This document shows, piece by piece, positions 32,848 to 44,600 of a stretch of DNA of 64,000 nt. Source of the stretch: Watersipora subatra (Eukaryota > Bryozoa > Gymnolaemata > Cheilostomatida > Watersiporidae); the NCBI RefSeq assembly GCF_963576615.1, contig NC_088717.1:31619324-31683323 (forward strand), in the 5' to 3' direction. The notes beneath the pieces were generated by a model. The model worked only from the letters and a program-made list of their open reading frames with translations, was not told where the DNA came from and ran no database searches. The translations under genes and the position numbers were made by a program. The number at the start of each line of letters is the position of its first letter. The first letter of the stretch is position 1.

Positions 32848-33565
32848 ACTCGATGAGTCAATAAACAGACTTGTGGGTGAGCCGATAAACAGACTTGTGG
32901 GTGAGCCGATAAACAGACTCGATGGTGAGCCGATAAACAGACTCGATGGTGAGCCGATAAACAGACTCGAGAGTGAGCCGATAAACAGACTCGAGAGTGA
33001 GCCGATAAACAGACTCGCGGGTGAGCCGATAAACAGACTCGAGAGTGAGCCGATAAACAGACTCGAGAGTGAGCCGATAAACAGACTCGAGAGTGAGCCG
33101 ATAAACAGACTCGAGAGTGAGCCGATAAACAGACTCGCGGGTGAGCCGATAAACAGACTCGATGGTGAGCCGATAAACAGACTCGAGAGTGAGCCGATAA
33201 ACAGACTCGATGGTGAGCCGATAGACAGACTCGTGGGTGAGTCGATAGACAGACTCGTGGGTGAGCCGATAAACAGACTCGTGGGTGAGCCGATAAACAG
33301 ACTCGAGAGGGAGCCGATAAACAGACTCGAGAGTGAGCCGGTAAACAGACTCGAGAGTGAGCCGATAAACAGATTCGATAGTGAGCCGATAAACAGACTC
33401 GATGGTGAGCCGATAGACAGACTTGTGGGTGAGCCGATAAACAGACTCGTGGGTGAGCCGATAAACAGACTCGAGAGGGAGCCGCTAAACAGACTCGATG
33501 GTAAGCTGATAACAGACTCGTGGGTGAGCCGATAAACAGACTCGAGAGCGAGCCAATAAGCAAAC
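32848..33565. repeat. minisatellite, 24-bp unit, about 29 copies, open in several frames
   Basis: The unit is GAGCCGATAAACAGACTCGA plus GAGT, GGGT or TGGT. Since 24 is a multiple of 3 and the unit has few stops, one plus frame (EPINRLES) and two minus frames (SLFIGSLS, RVCLSAHS) stay open for over 200 codons. I see no sign that any is translated. Confidence 0.93.
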
Positions 33566-33589
33566 TCGATGGTGTCTTTTCTCAACTAT

Positions 33590-34260
33590 TACACCCTAGC
33601 AAGCCAAGCGCAATAATTCTTGATGTTCGGTCAATAGCACTTATAGTGAATGCAGCTATGATACGCTGGCTAATATCACAATGCTAAAGTCAGAAACAGT
33701 GACAAAAATGTTATACACTATTTGCTTTTGAAACTCAAGCAGAGCTTATTGTAAAGAACGCAGTATCTTTATTGGTGTCATATCTCTCAGTACCAAGCAG
33801 TAACACACCAACACTGATAATATCGGCAGGTTATATAGCAATCCCGAAAAAAAATCTACAATTGATTGGCTGCACAGTAATCAGGTCAACCAATTCCACA
33901 ATAACATATTTCGAATACAAAAACGATAACATTTGTCACTAACTAATCACGCAATACGAGTATTAATAATTTTTTTAGTGTTTGTATAGTAACATGCAAA
34001 TCTTAGAACAATATGGTAATAAATGGTTAACATAAAAAAAATTGCTAGTATCACACATACATACACTCTACATTGGACAAGTGTTAAGCGTGCGCCTTAT
34101 AAATGACTATTCAAATTTGTCTGAATTGCGACAAACGTAATATAGATTCGTTGAGTTAGCAATTTGAAGCTGCCGGGTTATAGGCTTAGAAAAGACGTCA
34201 TCAACTCTCTTACGCATGCTGACGTCTATAAATACGGGTACACACTGATTGACAGCTCAT
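33590..34260. other. no recognisable gene, 33.59-34.26 kb
   Basis: AT-rich non-coding sequence between the 24-bp array and the minus-strand frame at 34267. Nothing identified. Confidence 0.4.
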
Positions 34261-34266
34261 TCGCTT

Positions 34267-34521
34267 TTACAAGCATGAAGTGGAGTCCAAGACCATTCGC
34301 CCATCGGTAGACCCTATCGGGGACGACAGTGACCCTCTCGGGCTACTGGACTCACCAGTCAAAATCGATTTCTGAGTGCCAGTAGTCTCACCAACCACCT
34401 CAGCCCTTTTCAGGGCTATCATTTTCATTTTAAGGGTTTTGTTCTGCGACGGCAATGGTGGAAACTCAGTGTCGTACTTATCATCCACTTTTTTTATTAC
34501 AACACGACAAAAGGACAGCAT
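34267..34521 (-). CDS. unrecognised 84-codon open frame
   Basis: It begins MLSFCRVVIKKVDDKYDTEF and has a Ser/Gly/Thr-rich tail (STDGRMVLDSTSC). It lies downstream of the THAP exons on the same strand and could be part of that relic. No domain recognised. Confidence 0.2.
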   Translation of the reverse strand: MLSFCRVVIKKVDDKYDTEFPPLPSQNKTLKMKMIALKRAEVVGETTGTQKSILTGESSSPRGSLSSPIGSTDGRMVLDSTSCL

Positions 34522-34777
34522 AATTTATGCGTTGGACATTAAATCCCAGAAATGAAGATGAAGAATCACAAAAAACAGATCACACAACTGCTAAGCTGCC
34601 GACATATTCATAAGCACTTGCTGCGGCAGCTGTCACTGTTTTGCGTGCTGTTTGAGGTTTCTAAAATTTTTCAGATATATGTACTTTAAGTTGAACAACC
34701 TTGAAGCACTGTGCTTGACAATATGGTTTTAAATTCAATCATTGAAAAGCATCATTCAACATTGAAAAATATTACCT

Positions 34778-35744
34778 TTAAATGACTTCAGTCGAACGTT
34801 TTAACCTGTTGTCAAAACATGGATCATTGAAATGTTCGTTGCAGATAAGTGCCCAAGGATCCGGTTTATTCACTCTTCTGTGGTTGCGATACCATTGTAA
34901 ATAATGAGAGTTCTCAGTTGCTTTGTTTGGAAATCTAAAAATTAAAATGAAACTGTAGTGGTTAGTTAGCAACAGTAGTAAAAACAATAGTATTATTACT
35001 CTTATCTCCTTACTGCTAGCTATATCCAGGTACAACAATAAATAATATTATAGGCACGACAAACATTTTTTTCAAATATAAATATTTAGAAATTTATAAC
35101 CGAATGGTTTATAGTTCCAAAATATTAATATAAAAAAATTCAAAATTTAAATTATAAAAAACCTTTGTTCTGAAGGAAGAACATTTCACTCACAAGCTTA
35201 TAAATTTATCTAATCACCAACAAAATACAGTCAAACTCATACATTCAGTAGTGACACTGATCGACTCTCATTCACCCAGTGACTAGTGTAGTAGAACTAA
35301 CTAGTGGCAGTACTAACTAGTAGTAGCACAACTAGTAGTAGTCGTAGACTTTAGCAATAGTAATAGAACTAGTAGTAGAAGTGACCAGACCTGCCAACCC
35401 AAGAGTGGGGCAATGCGTGAGATTTGGTTTTGGGGCAATTGATGTATCAATGATATTATATATGAAACTGTGGAAATTGAGGCAAAAATCTCACGCATTT
35501 TCATTTTTTCTTTGGGATGATTGCGTGAGTCTCACGCCCAATGCGTGAGAGTTGGCAGGTATGGAAGTGACTCACTTGTGAAATGTCATGCCCTTTTCTT
35601 TGAAAGTCCATTCTCGCGGTTTTTGCAGTTCATGGAATAGCAATAGCACTGTGCACCTACACCCTTCTCTCTCTTACATAAATGATTAGTAGTAACCTCA
35701 GTAATCTGTTCCTTTGATTTAGCGGTGTATTCGTGATCTTCCAT
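34778..35744 (-). pseudogene. THAP-domain gene or transposase N-terminus, two exons
   Basis: Exon 1 (35744-35576): ATG, MEDHEYTAKSKEQ..., then the THAP start CYSMNCKNRENG. After a one-base frame slip comes KEKGMTFHK with donor GTGAGT. Exon 2 (34934-34778, acceptor TTTTTAG) continues FPNKATENSHYLQWYRNHRR and WALICNEHFNDPCF, ending TEVI-stop. C2-C-H zinc ligands and the Phe-Pro pair of the THAP fold are present. The frame slip suggests a pseudogene. A hAT MITE sits in the intron. It is probably the 5' part of the P-like element ending at 29.95 kb. Confidence 0.7.
35386..35563. mobile_element. hAT-type MITE, 178 bp
   Basis: Inverted ends CAGACCTGCCAAC and the complement of GTTGGCAGGTATG, with an 8-bp target duplication GAAGTGAC at 35378-35385 and 35564-35571. 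Eight-bp duplications are typical of hAT elements. It is non-coding, with ATGCGTGAGA-like motifs repeated inside. Confidence 0.85.
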
Positions 35745-35889
35745 AGCTATTAAATCTTAAATTAGAATTCTTTCTCACGTTGAACACAATGAAATTAACT
35801 CAAACAGTACCTGACAACGGCGTCGGCCGGATTTTCGTACTCGTGAATGACCTCTGCCATTCCATGGGTTTGAGTTCAATGTATGGTAC

Positions 35890-37460
35890 TCATGATATTT
35901 TCAGTTTCCAATTTATTTGATAATATGCCTGCAAAAAAGAATTTTGGTTATTTTGTTATCAACAAAATAAATAATTACCTATTAACTACTGTGCAGATGA
36001 TTGTTCAGTTATCTGCTCAAGACCAAATGAAAAACTACTATATGAAACAATGGAAAGCAACTGCACGAAGCTCACACACTGGCTAGAACAATGGCGCATG
36101 AAAGCAAACTGTTTCAAGACAGATACTATTTGGTTCAACTGCAACCCAAAACAACTTCAAGTCAGCGGAGAAAACATAAACATTACCAATTCTACTAGTT
36201 TTAGGTTTAACCCTAGACTCCAATTTAACATTCAACACACAAAGAGAAGAATCAAAAGCGATATTGGCCAAAAAATGGAGACTACTTCTCCCGTTCATCA
36301 ATGCAGGGTTAAAGCCATACTATTCTAAAAAAATACTAGAATCAACCATAATACCGAAAGTGTTTTACAATAGCTTTATATGGGATCAAAAAGCTGACAT
36401 CTCTCTCCATAGTTGTTTGAAAGACATACTAGGAGCAAAGACTAATCCCTCAACGGAAGCACTCCACCATATCACAAACATACCTACAGCTGAGTCTTTA
36501 AGCTCCAGAGACATATACACATACTGTAGAATGGCAATAGGGCAAAGTTATTTCGCAAAAACTTTGTTATCTACAAAAAGTAAACTTCAGAAAAAAATAC
36601 ATTCTCACATTGTAAGTCTAAATGGTAGAAACACGACTATAGCAGATATGTCAGCAAGTCATTTTAGAAGATCCACTATTCAAAAGCAACTAATTAATGA
36701 TTGACAACGCCGATGGAAAACTCATCTCATAACAGGACACTGTTCCACTGGTTTATTAAAGGACCTCGAATCAGATCATCTGGAGAAAAAACCTATTCCA
36801 CTTATATTACCAAGGAGACAAATATCAATTTTAACGGGGCTCTTCACAGGCCACACAACCTTACAATATCACTTCTACAAACTCAATTTAACATTTACAC
36901 CAACATGCACATGCCTGGATGAGGACGAAACAGTAGACCATTTCCTATACAGATCCAGCAATTACATCAATCTAAGAAAGAAAATATTCCCTAACCCTCA
37001 CAACTATCAGCAGCTGCTAGAATTTGTACATGAAAGCGGCCGATTCAATTGAAAGCATACATAATTAACCCAATGCAGATAAACTATAGAAGTCATCAAC
37101 GATACTGAAACAGACAGATGGTACAGATCATATTATAGTCATCCAATTATTAATAACAATCAATCTTGTCACAATCAATACTCATAGAGGATCTATTTTT
37201 CAGACATAAACCATTGTATCTAGTATCAATCAATTTATTTTTGTATAAGTTATCATGCATTACTTATTTGAAGTCATCCTCTCATGTAAATTTTCTTTTA
37301 ATTTTTATACAAATACTCTCAACCTAAATATTAATTGTTCACTACTATCTTGCATTCAGGATACTTCTACAGTCTCCATTTTATTGTATAATATGCCTGC
37401 AAATAGAGGCTTTTTGTTATTTTGTTATCAGCAAAACAAAAGATTGCTAACTAACTAACT
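35890..37460 (+). mobile_element. LINE (non-LTR retrotransposon) 3' portion, with a second 3' tail upstream
   Basis: It holds the end of a reverse-transcriptase ORF, a 3' untranslated region and an ATTGCTAACTAACTAACTAC tail. About 110 bp just upstream (about 35890-35995) repeats the tail (ATAATATGCCTGCAAA, TTATTTTGTTATCARCAAAA). So a 3' end of one copy lies head-to-tail before this 5'-truncated copy. Confidence 0.75.
36050..37055 (+). pseudogene. LINE reverse transcriptase, C-terminal part
   Basis: Three frames in series: KLTHWLEQWRMKANCFKTDT (the region following the RT fingers and palm), AKKWRLLLPFINAGLKPYYS to QKQLIND-stop at 36704, and HLITGHCSTGLLKDLE to CTCLDEDETVDHFLYRSSNY. The last resembles the C-x-C...ETVxHFL zinc-finger end of Jockey/CR1-type LINEs, with the final Cys replaced by Arg. 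Frameshifts and a TGA make it dead. Confidence 0.75.
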
Positions 37461-38529
37461 ACTAACATCAGTAAAGAATCGGAGAAAACTTCAGCGACGT
37501 ACGAAAACCTTCATTGATGTACGAACCAATAACTTACAGTCCAAACACGTATAGTGAGCTTCTCGTTAAACGACATCAGTGCGACCTCATTTACTTCTTA
37601 TTTTCGATCGCAGGGGTACGGACAGAATCTCTAGTGGTAAGCTGATTTTTTGATTTTATTCTATAACTCGTCACCTGCAAAACATGATTTATGAAACGTT
37701 GCATGGTAGATTTTTAAAATATAATCCCCTAAATTGTTTTAGTTCAGCCGATGCCCCTAACTGTCCATCTAAAGCTTAGCTTTTTCGTTGCAACTCTTGC
37801 GTGTAATAGTTACGGTATGCATATGTTTTAAGGAAACTTCGTTTGACATATTTGCTTTACTGCATTGCGATTTAGCTGTACTATCCATTAAACATGCTAC
37901 TTTATTGGAATGAAACTATGTCCTAGATGTATTTAGGACATAAAATCATATCAACGGTTAGACAAAATCGCGATAAAACGTCTCCAGAGGTTCCATAGCT
38001 ATTTGGTGTTGACGCGCGCCCTTGAACATTTGATAAGCGGAATGTCTTATTTGTGTTAAGTAGGAATCTACCACAGAGATACAACATATTGTCGTTAGGG
38101 CTTCAGTTGTTCGTAGGCATTCGCTGTCAACAATCTGTTATGTTAGCAGCAGGGCGTTGATTCACTGTCCTGCGGATTAAAAATACCGATGTAATATGTA
38201 CAGTTTTTTAGGCCTTTTTTTCATTTGAAAATGATTTAAATAATGGCCTAAATAAGTTTCTTGTTTCCTATAGCGTTTTAAACATTTTTCTGGTACTCCA
38301 ATTTTGATGTAAAGCATGCTAGCACAATTTAACAAGAAAAAGTGCAAACATTGTTGCATAACTGTGATTGAGTAAGCCTTCATAACAGTTAATTAACAGT
38401 TGATTAGCTATAAAAAAAGAATGTAATGTAGGTAACGCTATCAAATTATTGTTCGTTTTAATCAGGTGTATATCACTTATGATATTATCTTATAAATGTA
38501 CTAACAGGGACCAATCTTTCTTTTTTCAG
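37461..38529 (+). promoter_or_regulatory. region upstream of alpha-spectrin, candidate 5' exon and promoter
   Basis: No protein-coding signal. A GTAAGCTG donor-like site at 37637 follows ATCTCTAGTG. Together with the strong acceptor CTTTCTTTTTTCAG ending at 38529, this suggests an untranslated first exon ending at 37636 and a 0.9-kb first intron. No clear TATA box was seen. The assignment is inferred. Confidence 0.35.
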
Positions 38530-38550
38530 ACATTACTTTAAGAAGAAAAA
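38530..38550 (+). other. alpha-spectrin 5' untranslated end of the first coding exon
   Basis: ACATTACTTTAAGAAGAAAA follows the acceptor and leads into the ATG. AAAAAATGA is an acceptable animal start context. Confidence 0.6.
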
Positions 38551-38636
38551 ATGACTGATACGAGCGTAAAGGATGAGACTCGGATTCTTGAGACAGCTGC
38601 AGATGTTCAGGAACGTAGAAATCAGGTTTTGGGAAG
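38551..38636 (+). CDS. SPTAN1: alpha-spectrin exon 1
   Basis: [20 protein letters not shown] then ERRNQVLGR: the N-terminal partial repeat whose lone helix pairs with beta-spectrin. It ends in phase 2. Confidence 0.93.
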
Positions 38637-41600
38637 GTCTGTAGAACTTGAACAAAAAAGTGACTTTTTTGTGTTCCCTTTCGGCAGAGAATTATAAGTC
38701 TTACTAAACATTTTATCTCTTTCATGTACTGCAGCTTTGTTAATTTATTGGATTTCTACCTGAACTAACTGGAAACTGGTCTGGATTTGATTGGTAGTTT
38801 AGATATGCAGGGTATGAGTTGACCTACATTGTCCAGCATTCAACATATGCCGAGGTTATGGCATTTCTGCATTGCATTCTTTAGATGTACCCTAGGACAC
38901 TTATATTTCGCTAGTATTTAGTTTCGTGAGTAGCACTACGCACTTCGTGAGTAGTAAAATTTCGCTGCAACTTAATTTCGCGGCTCTGATGAGTGCGAAA
39001 ATATAGTGATGTGAAAATAAATGCAGTGGAAAAAACATTACATTCCTCAAGTCCAGTTCACTAAAAAGAAAAAAATTCAATTTGGGAATAGTTCGTATTT
39101 GTAAACCACAGGTTGAAATGTGTGGGTGAGATCGACAATTCAATTTGATCACTTGCTGCCATTTGTTTCTTAGACTATCAATGACGTCTAGGTCCCTCCC
39201 GCCGTGACTTTCACACTCGAATCCCAAGAAGAAGAAAATAGATAGGTAACAACCAACTTCACAACCAAAACTGTATAACCCTGTATAACCCTGCCATAAA
39301 CGCATTTATGCGTTTTCTAGGGGCCACTGTCATAAACACATTTTTGGACTTTCTCAGCAATTGTGTGGTAGCCTGATTTTATTATTTGTTGACCACATAA
39401 CCCACGGTCTTTAAGAGTTTTATGAAATTGACTGTGTTGTCCGAAGATTTCTCTATAAAATCAGCCTAAAACAATGAAGCAATTTTAAACCTTTGTTTGA
39501 GAATTTCTAATCTAAAAACGAACATTTTTGTGTGAGTTCATTAACTACCCCGCGCGAGTCATAAAACAGGTAATTAGTTGTTGATGACATAATAGCCAAT
39601 TTAGATTTTCGTGATTATACAGATAATTAAAGTAGAACTTGAAAAAATACTGTATACATATCATAAAGCAATATCGGCAATTTCGGTAAAATGGCTGGCA
39701 CTAGGCCGGTAACGAATTTGTACATGGTTGGCAGTGAAAGAGATAATGTGGTTGGACCTGATGAGGGTTGATATTGTTTTTGGATGGTAATAAAATTCAT
39801 CACTACAATAATTATTCTTCACGTTTATGACTTCACCTACCAGACTTTCATCCTCATCAGTTACAAATTCGGTGACTAAACTGATATAATCTTAATTTGC
39901 TTTGCCATGCTGCTCAGTCGGTGTATTAGCTATAATGAGTTTACAAAATTTCCCATTTATCCCAACCACAGACGAAAATTGCATGCATTTCTAATATTAC
40001 GATTTTATTGTGGATATCAATGAACAAAGCTATTTAACTTCGTGTTTTCGCTCGTTCGTTATGATAGTTTAGTTTCGCTCATTAAATTTTCGCGAGATGA
40101 TGACACCGCGAAAACGCGAAAGTTAGATGCCGCGAATACATAAGTGTCCTAGGGTATTTCTGTTGGAAACCAAGTTGCAAATATACACCAATAATTATTC
40201 TATTTATCAGGTTATGCGATGGCTAATCCAACTCTAAGCTTTTGCAATCATAACCTGGCAATGAAATTTCATAGTCACTACTACGAGGGCTACTGTTGAC
40301 TTGCTGCTGACCTACTGCTGTTCTAATCTTAGAATATTTCATCACCAATCATTGTCAATCACATTGAAGAATATATCATACAATCTCTGCAATACCTTTA
40401 CTATTTGGTATAATTTGGTCAAGTTTATCATGCCCGAAGTACATATATTAGGTAGAGCACACTTTTGCTTGTGATATGGCAAATGTAGCATAACTGAACT
40501 ATGCCTCTGAGTTTCTACAGCCGTGTTGTAAGTTTGTAATATATCAATGTTTTCTTATTTAGATACGCTGCATTTAAAGATGCTCTGAATATTAGGCGAA
40601 AGCTACTGGAGGATGCACGACGATATCAGTTTTTCATTCGAGATGCAGGTGAGTCGGTTATCTGCCGGTTATGATTATCTGCCTCTAAGTTTGGCCTTTT
40701 GTAGCATCCTTTCACACCATATAAACATCCATCATGGTGCTATGAAAGGGTACCCTTTAAAAGATTTCAACCGCTGTGTGCAGTATTTGGTTTGTAAGAA
40801 CATGCTAATTGATTTCTGTAAATGTATCCGAATGTTATTGTAAAGATTTAATTTAACATTATTTTAAACCAAAACTTTGACATATTATTACTACTAATGT
40901 TTTAATTATATAAATAACATAATAAAGCATCACTTTTATTATTAATCAATATAAACACAGCAACCAGAACATGTTAAATACTGTGTAAAATGGTCACTGC
41001 AACTACACTGTTTCAGTTTGTGAACAACTTATTATGGTTTTAGAATGGTATCGCTTAGATTTACGAAGTTTTGATTGTGTAAAAATTCATCTGAAATTAT
41101 TTCATTGCAAAAATAATTATTAATACAAATGATAACGCATGGAAATGCAATGATTGAAGCTCAATAGGTTCTCTAGCTAAATCAGTACTAAAAGCAAATG
41201 CTGACTAATAATCATAGCTCATCCTTTGCATCGTGTCAAGTAAGCAACTATCAGCAGCTCTACCCAGCAGAATAAGTATTTCACTTATTCTTCACATCGA
41301 GCTGTATAGGGGTAGAACCACCTGCCGGAATTCTAATTAGCACAGGGTTAGTTGATCTGCCCGCCCTTCATACGGGAAGCCCCTTTATACGGGAAGCGTT
41401 TGTAGCAAGAGCTGGCACACGCTATGGTAGAGATTTCACCTCTGCCCTTATCTCACAGTAATTAGCATTCCTAAGTTTCTGTCGAAATATATTAATAATG
41501 CACAGGCTGTTACATCTCTAGTACCTACTAGCTGTATGCCGGCCTAGTTAGCGTCTGGGTGCAGTGCATGCAGTGCGAAGCCGTGGGTCACTGTCTTCTA

Positions 41601-44600
41601 TTGCCATATGATGCATTTGTTTGGCTGTCCGTCTGCCTCAATTGAGCCTGCCTTGAGCTGTACGTCTGCCTCTATTGAGCCTGCCTTGAGCGTGTGTAGC
41701 TTCTGATTAGATAGCAAAACCTCGCTGCTTGATAGAAAGATTATTGATCTTTTCTCAGACTGAGTTGCTATTGCGCTGTGAGCAGCATAGCAATGATAGA
41801 TGCAATATGGAAAATAGGTGCTTGGTGCTGAAAAGCTGATACCTTTTCCTTCACACTGTCTTAGCTAGTATTCTTTATTTCCGCAGAAACCATCTATAGT
41901 TGGCATTATTTGACAGATGTTGCCCAGCAAAGTTTAATGGGTGATATAATTCCAAATAAGCGCAGTCAACTGGTTTGTTTCTAAACTGTGGAAAGGTGGT
42001 CGTTTATAGGCTGGTCTGTGTGTATGCTGTGATTGGCTAGTTTGTGTCAATTCTGTGAAAAGAGGGCTGTTGATTGGCTGATGTATGTCTATGCTGTAGA
42101 AAGATGGCTTTTCATTGGCTGGTTTGTGTCTATGCTGTGGAGAGATGACTGTGCAAGCTCCAAAAATATTTATTTTGGTAACTTGCTACTAAGGAACGAA
42201 ATATGTTGGTTGTAAAATGTGAGCGCGTGTTAGTCTCTGATTATTTTATCGTGTAGACGAGCTCGAGTCATGGATAAAAGAAAAACTGAAAACCGCAAGC
42301 GAAGAGTCTTGGAAGGAGCTGACCAATCTGTCAGCAAAAATTCAGAAGCACCAGGCGTTCGAGGCAGAGGTGGCAGGTCATAAGTATGTGATTGACAATC
42401 TGGACGAACAGGGTAATGGCATGGTGAAGGAGAGCCACTACGCCGCTGACATGATCACGGTTTGTATAGCTTCACTACTGCTGCCATATCATCACTTCTC
42501 TTATTCCATTCTTATTCCATATGACTACATTTCACGATGTATGCATATTGTTTGTCCTATTGGCCACGGTTTGCATTAATGCCTAGTACAAGTTTTCACA
42601 AAATATGGTTGAAACTTTGAACTGAATTTAAATTTGCTTTTAACTTAGGCCTTATCTTAATGTGAGCTTTGCATCGAAAGGTAGAAATGAAACGGAGCTG
42701 TCAAGCACATCCCTAGTCACTATACCGAAATAGACAGTGCCATAGTAGCCCATCAATTGATATTAATCACAGGTTCGACTGGCAGAGCTGCACGAGCTAT
42801 GGGACCAGCTGATGTTAAAACTGCAGGTCAAGGGCAAACTGCTAATCCAGGCCCAGCAGCTGCAGATCTATTTGCGTAATGTTGATGACGCATTGAGCTG
42901 GATAGTTGAGCATGAGAATACAGTGCTCTCTCATGAGATGGGCAATGACCTTGAGAGAAATGAAATGCTTCAGAAGAAGTTTGACATTTTCCTTAAGGTA
43001 TGTTGAACTAACTCGTGTATTTGTAATGTTGAACTAACTCATGTATTTGTAATGTTGAACTAACTCCAGTATTTGTAATGTTGAATAATTTTCAGGACCT
43101 GCAAGCCTATGAAGAGATAGTAAATGAGGTGTACGCTGAGGCAGACAAGTTGGTTGCCGAGGAACACCCGGACCAGCAGCTAGTGGAGGAAAAGAAGCAG
43201 GAGCTCGTTGCTGCCTGGGAGCAGTTGAAGAAGAATGCTGAGCAGAGAGATAAGGGTCTCAGTAATAACCATGAAATACAGCAGTTTAACCGGTAACTAA
43301 CTTCATGCTAGTTATTGAGATCTTCATTGAGTGTCAATTGGATATCATGTTTACATGTATTTTAAGATGCTGCAATTTACCTATTATTTACTCCCAACTA
43401 AACAATGCAAGTCTTGATCCTCGGCACGAATTCTCTGTAGCGATACAGCAGCAAGAGACTCCCTCTTGCTTCATGGGGTGGAGATGACTATTTGAAGGTC
43501 TCACTACACTCACCGGTGAAATGAATTTTTCACGTAGCCCAAGTGTTGCCGATGCGATGCCAATCCGCAGTTTTAAAACGAACATGTTGGTTTTTGTTGT
43601 AGTCTTGTTGCAAATTTGTTGGTAGAACCGCTATTTACACAACGTGTTGGTGGCCCATTTCATCGATGTGTGAAGCGAGGCCCGAGAGTTTTGATATTTG
43701 AGGTTGTAAACATCATTCATAGAACTCAGTAGGCTGTATCTATAGTCTTTTTCCAATTTGCAGTGATGTAGATGAAACCTTGGAGTGGATAAAGGAAAAA
43801 GATGCTATACTTTCTACTGAGGATTATGGGAAAGATTTGCCTTCAGTGCAGGCTCTCCAACGGAAGCATGAAGGGATGGAGAGAGACCTTGATGTTTTGG
43901 AGGATGAGGTGTGTTTGACCTTGATATATCTATCCTTATATTTTAGCATGTGCGCAGACTGGTACACTTTAACTACAGCATGTACAGACTGGTACACTTT
44001 AACTACAGCGTGTACACAGACTGGTACACTTCAACTACAGCATGTACAGACTGGTACACTTTATCTACAGCATGTACACAGACTGGTACACTTTAACTAC
44101 AGCATTTACACAGACTGGTACACTTTAACTACAGCGTGTACACAGACTGGCACCCTTTAACTACAGCATGTACACAGACTGGTATACTTTATCTACAGCA
44201 TGTACAGACTGGTACACTTTATCTACAGCATGTACAGACTGGTACACTTTAACTACAGCATGTACAGACTGGTACACTTTAACTACAGCATGTACAGACT
44301 GGTACACTTTAACTACAGCATGTACAGACTGGTACACTTTATCTACAGCATGTACAGACTGGTACACTTTATCTACAGCCTGTACACGGACTGGTACACT
44401 TTATCTATAGCATGTACAGACTGGTACACTTCAACTACAGCATGTACAGACTGGTACACTTTAACGACTGCATTTACAGACTGGTACACTAACTACAGCA
44501 TGTACAGACTGGTACACTTTATCCACAGCATGTACAGATTGGTAGGCCTGAATGTCACTATAGTACTTTATGGAGATGCATCCTTGTGTCATCTCGTGAC

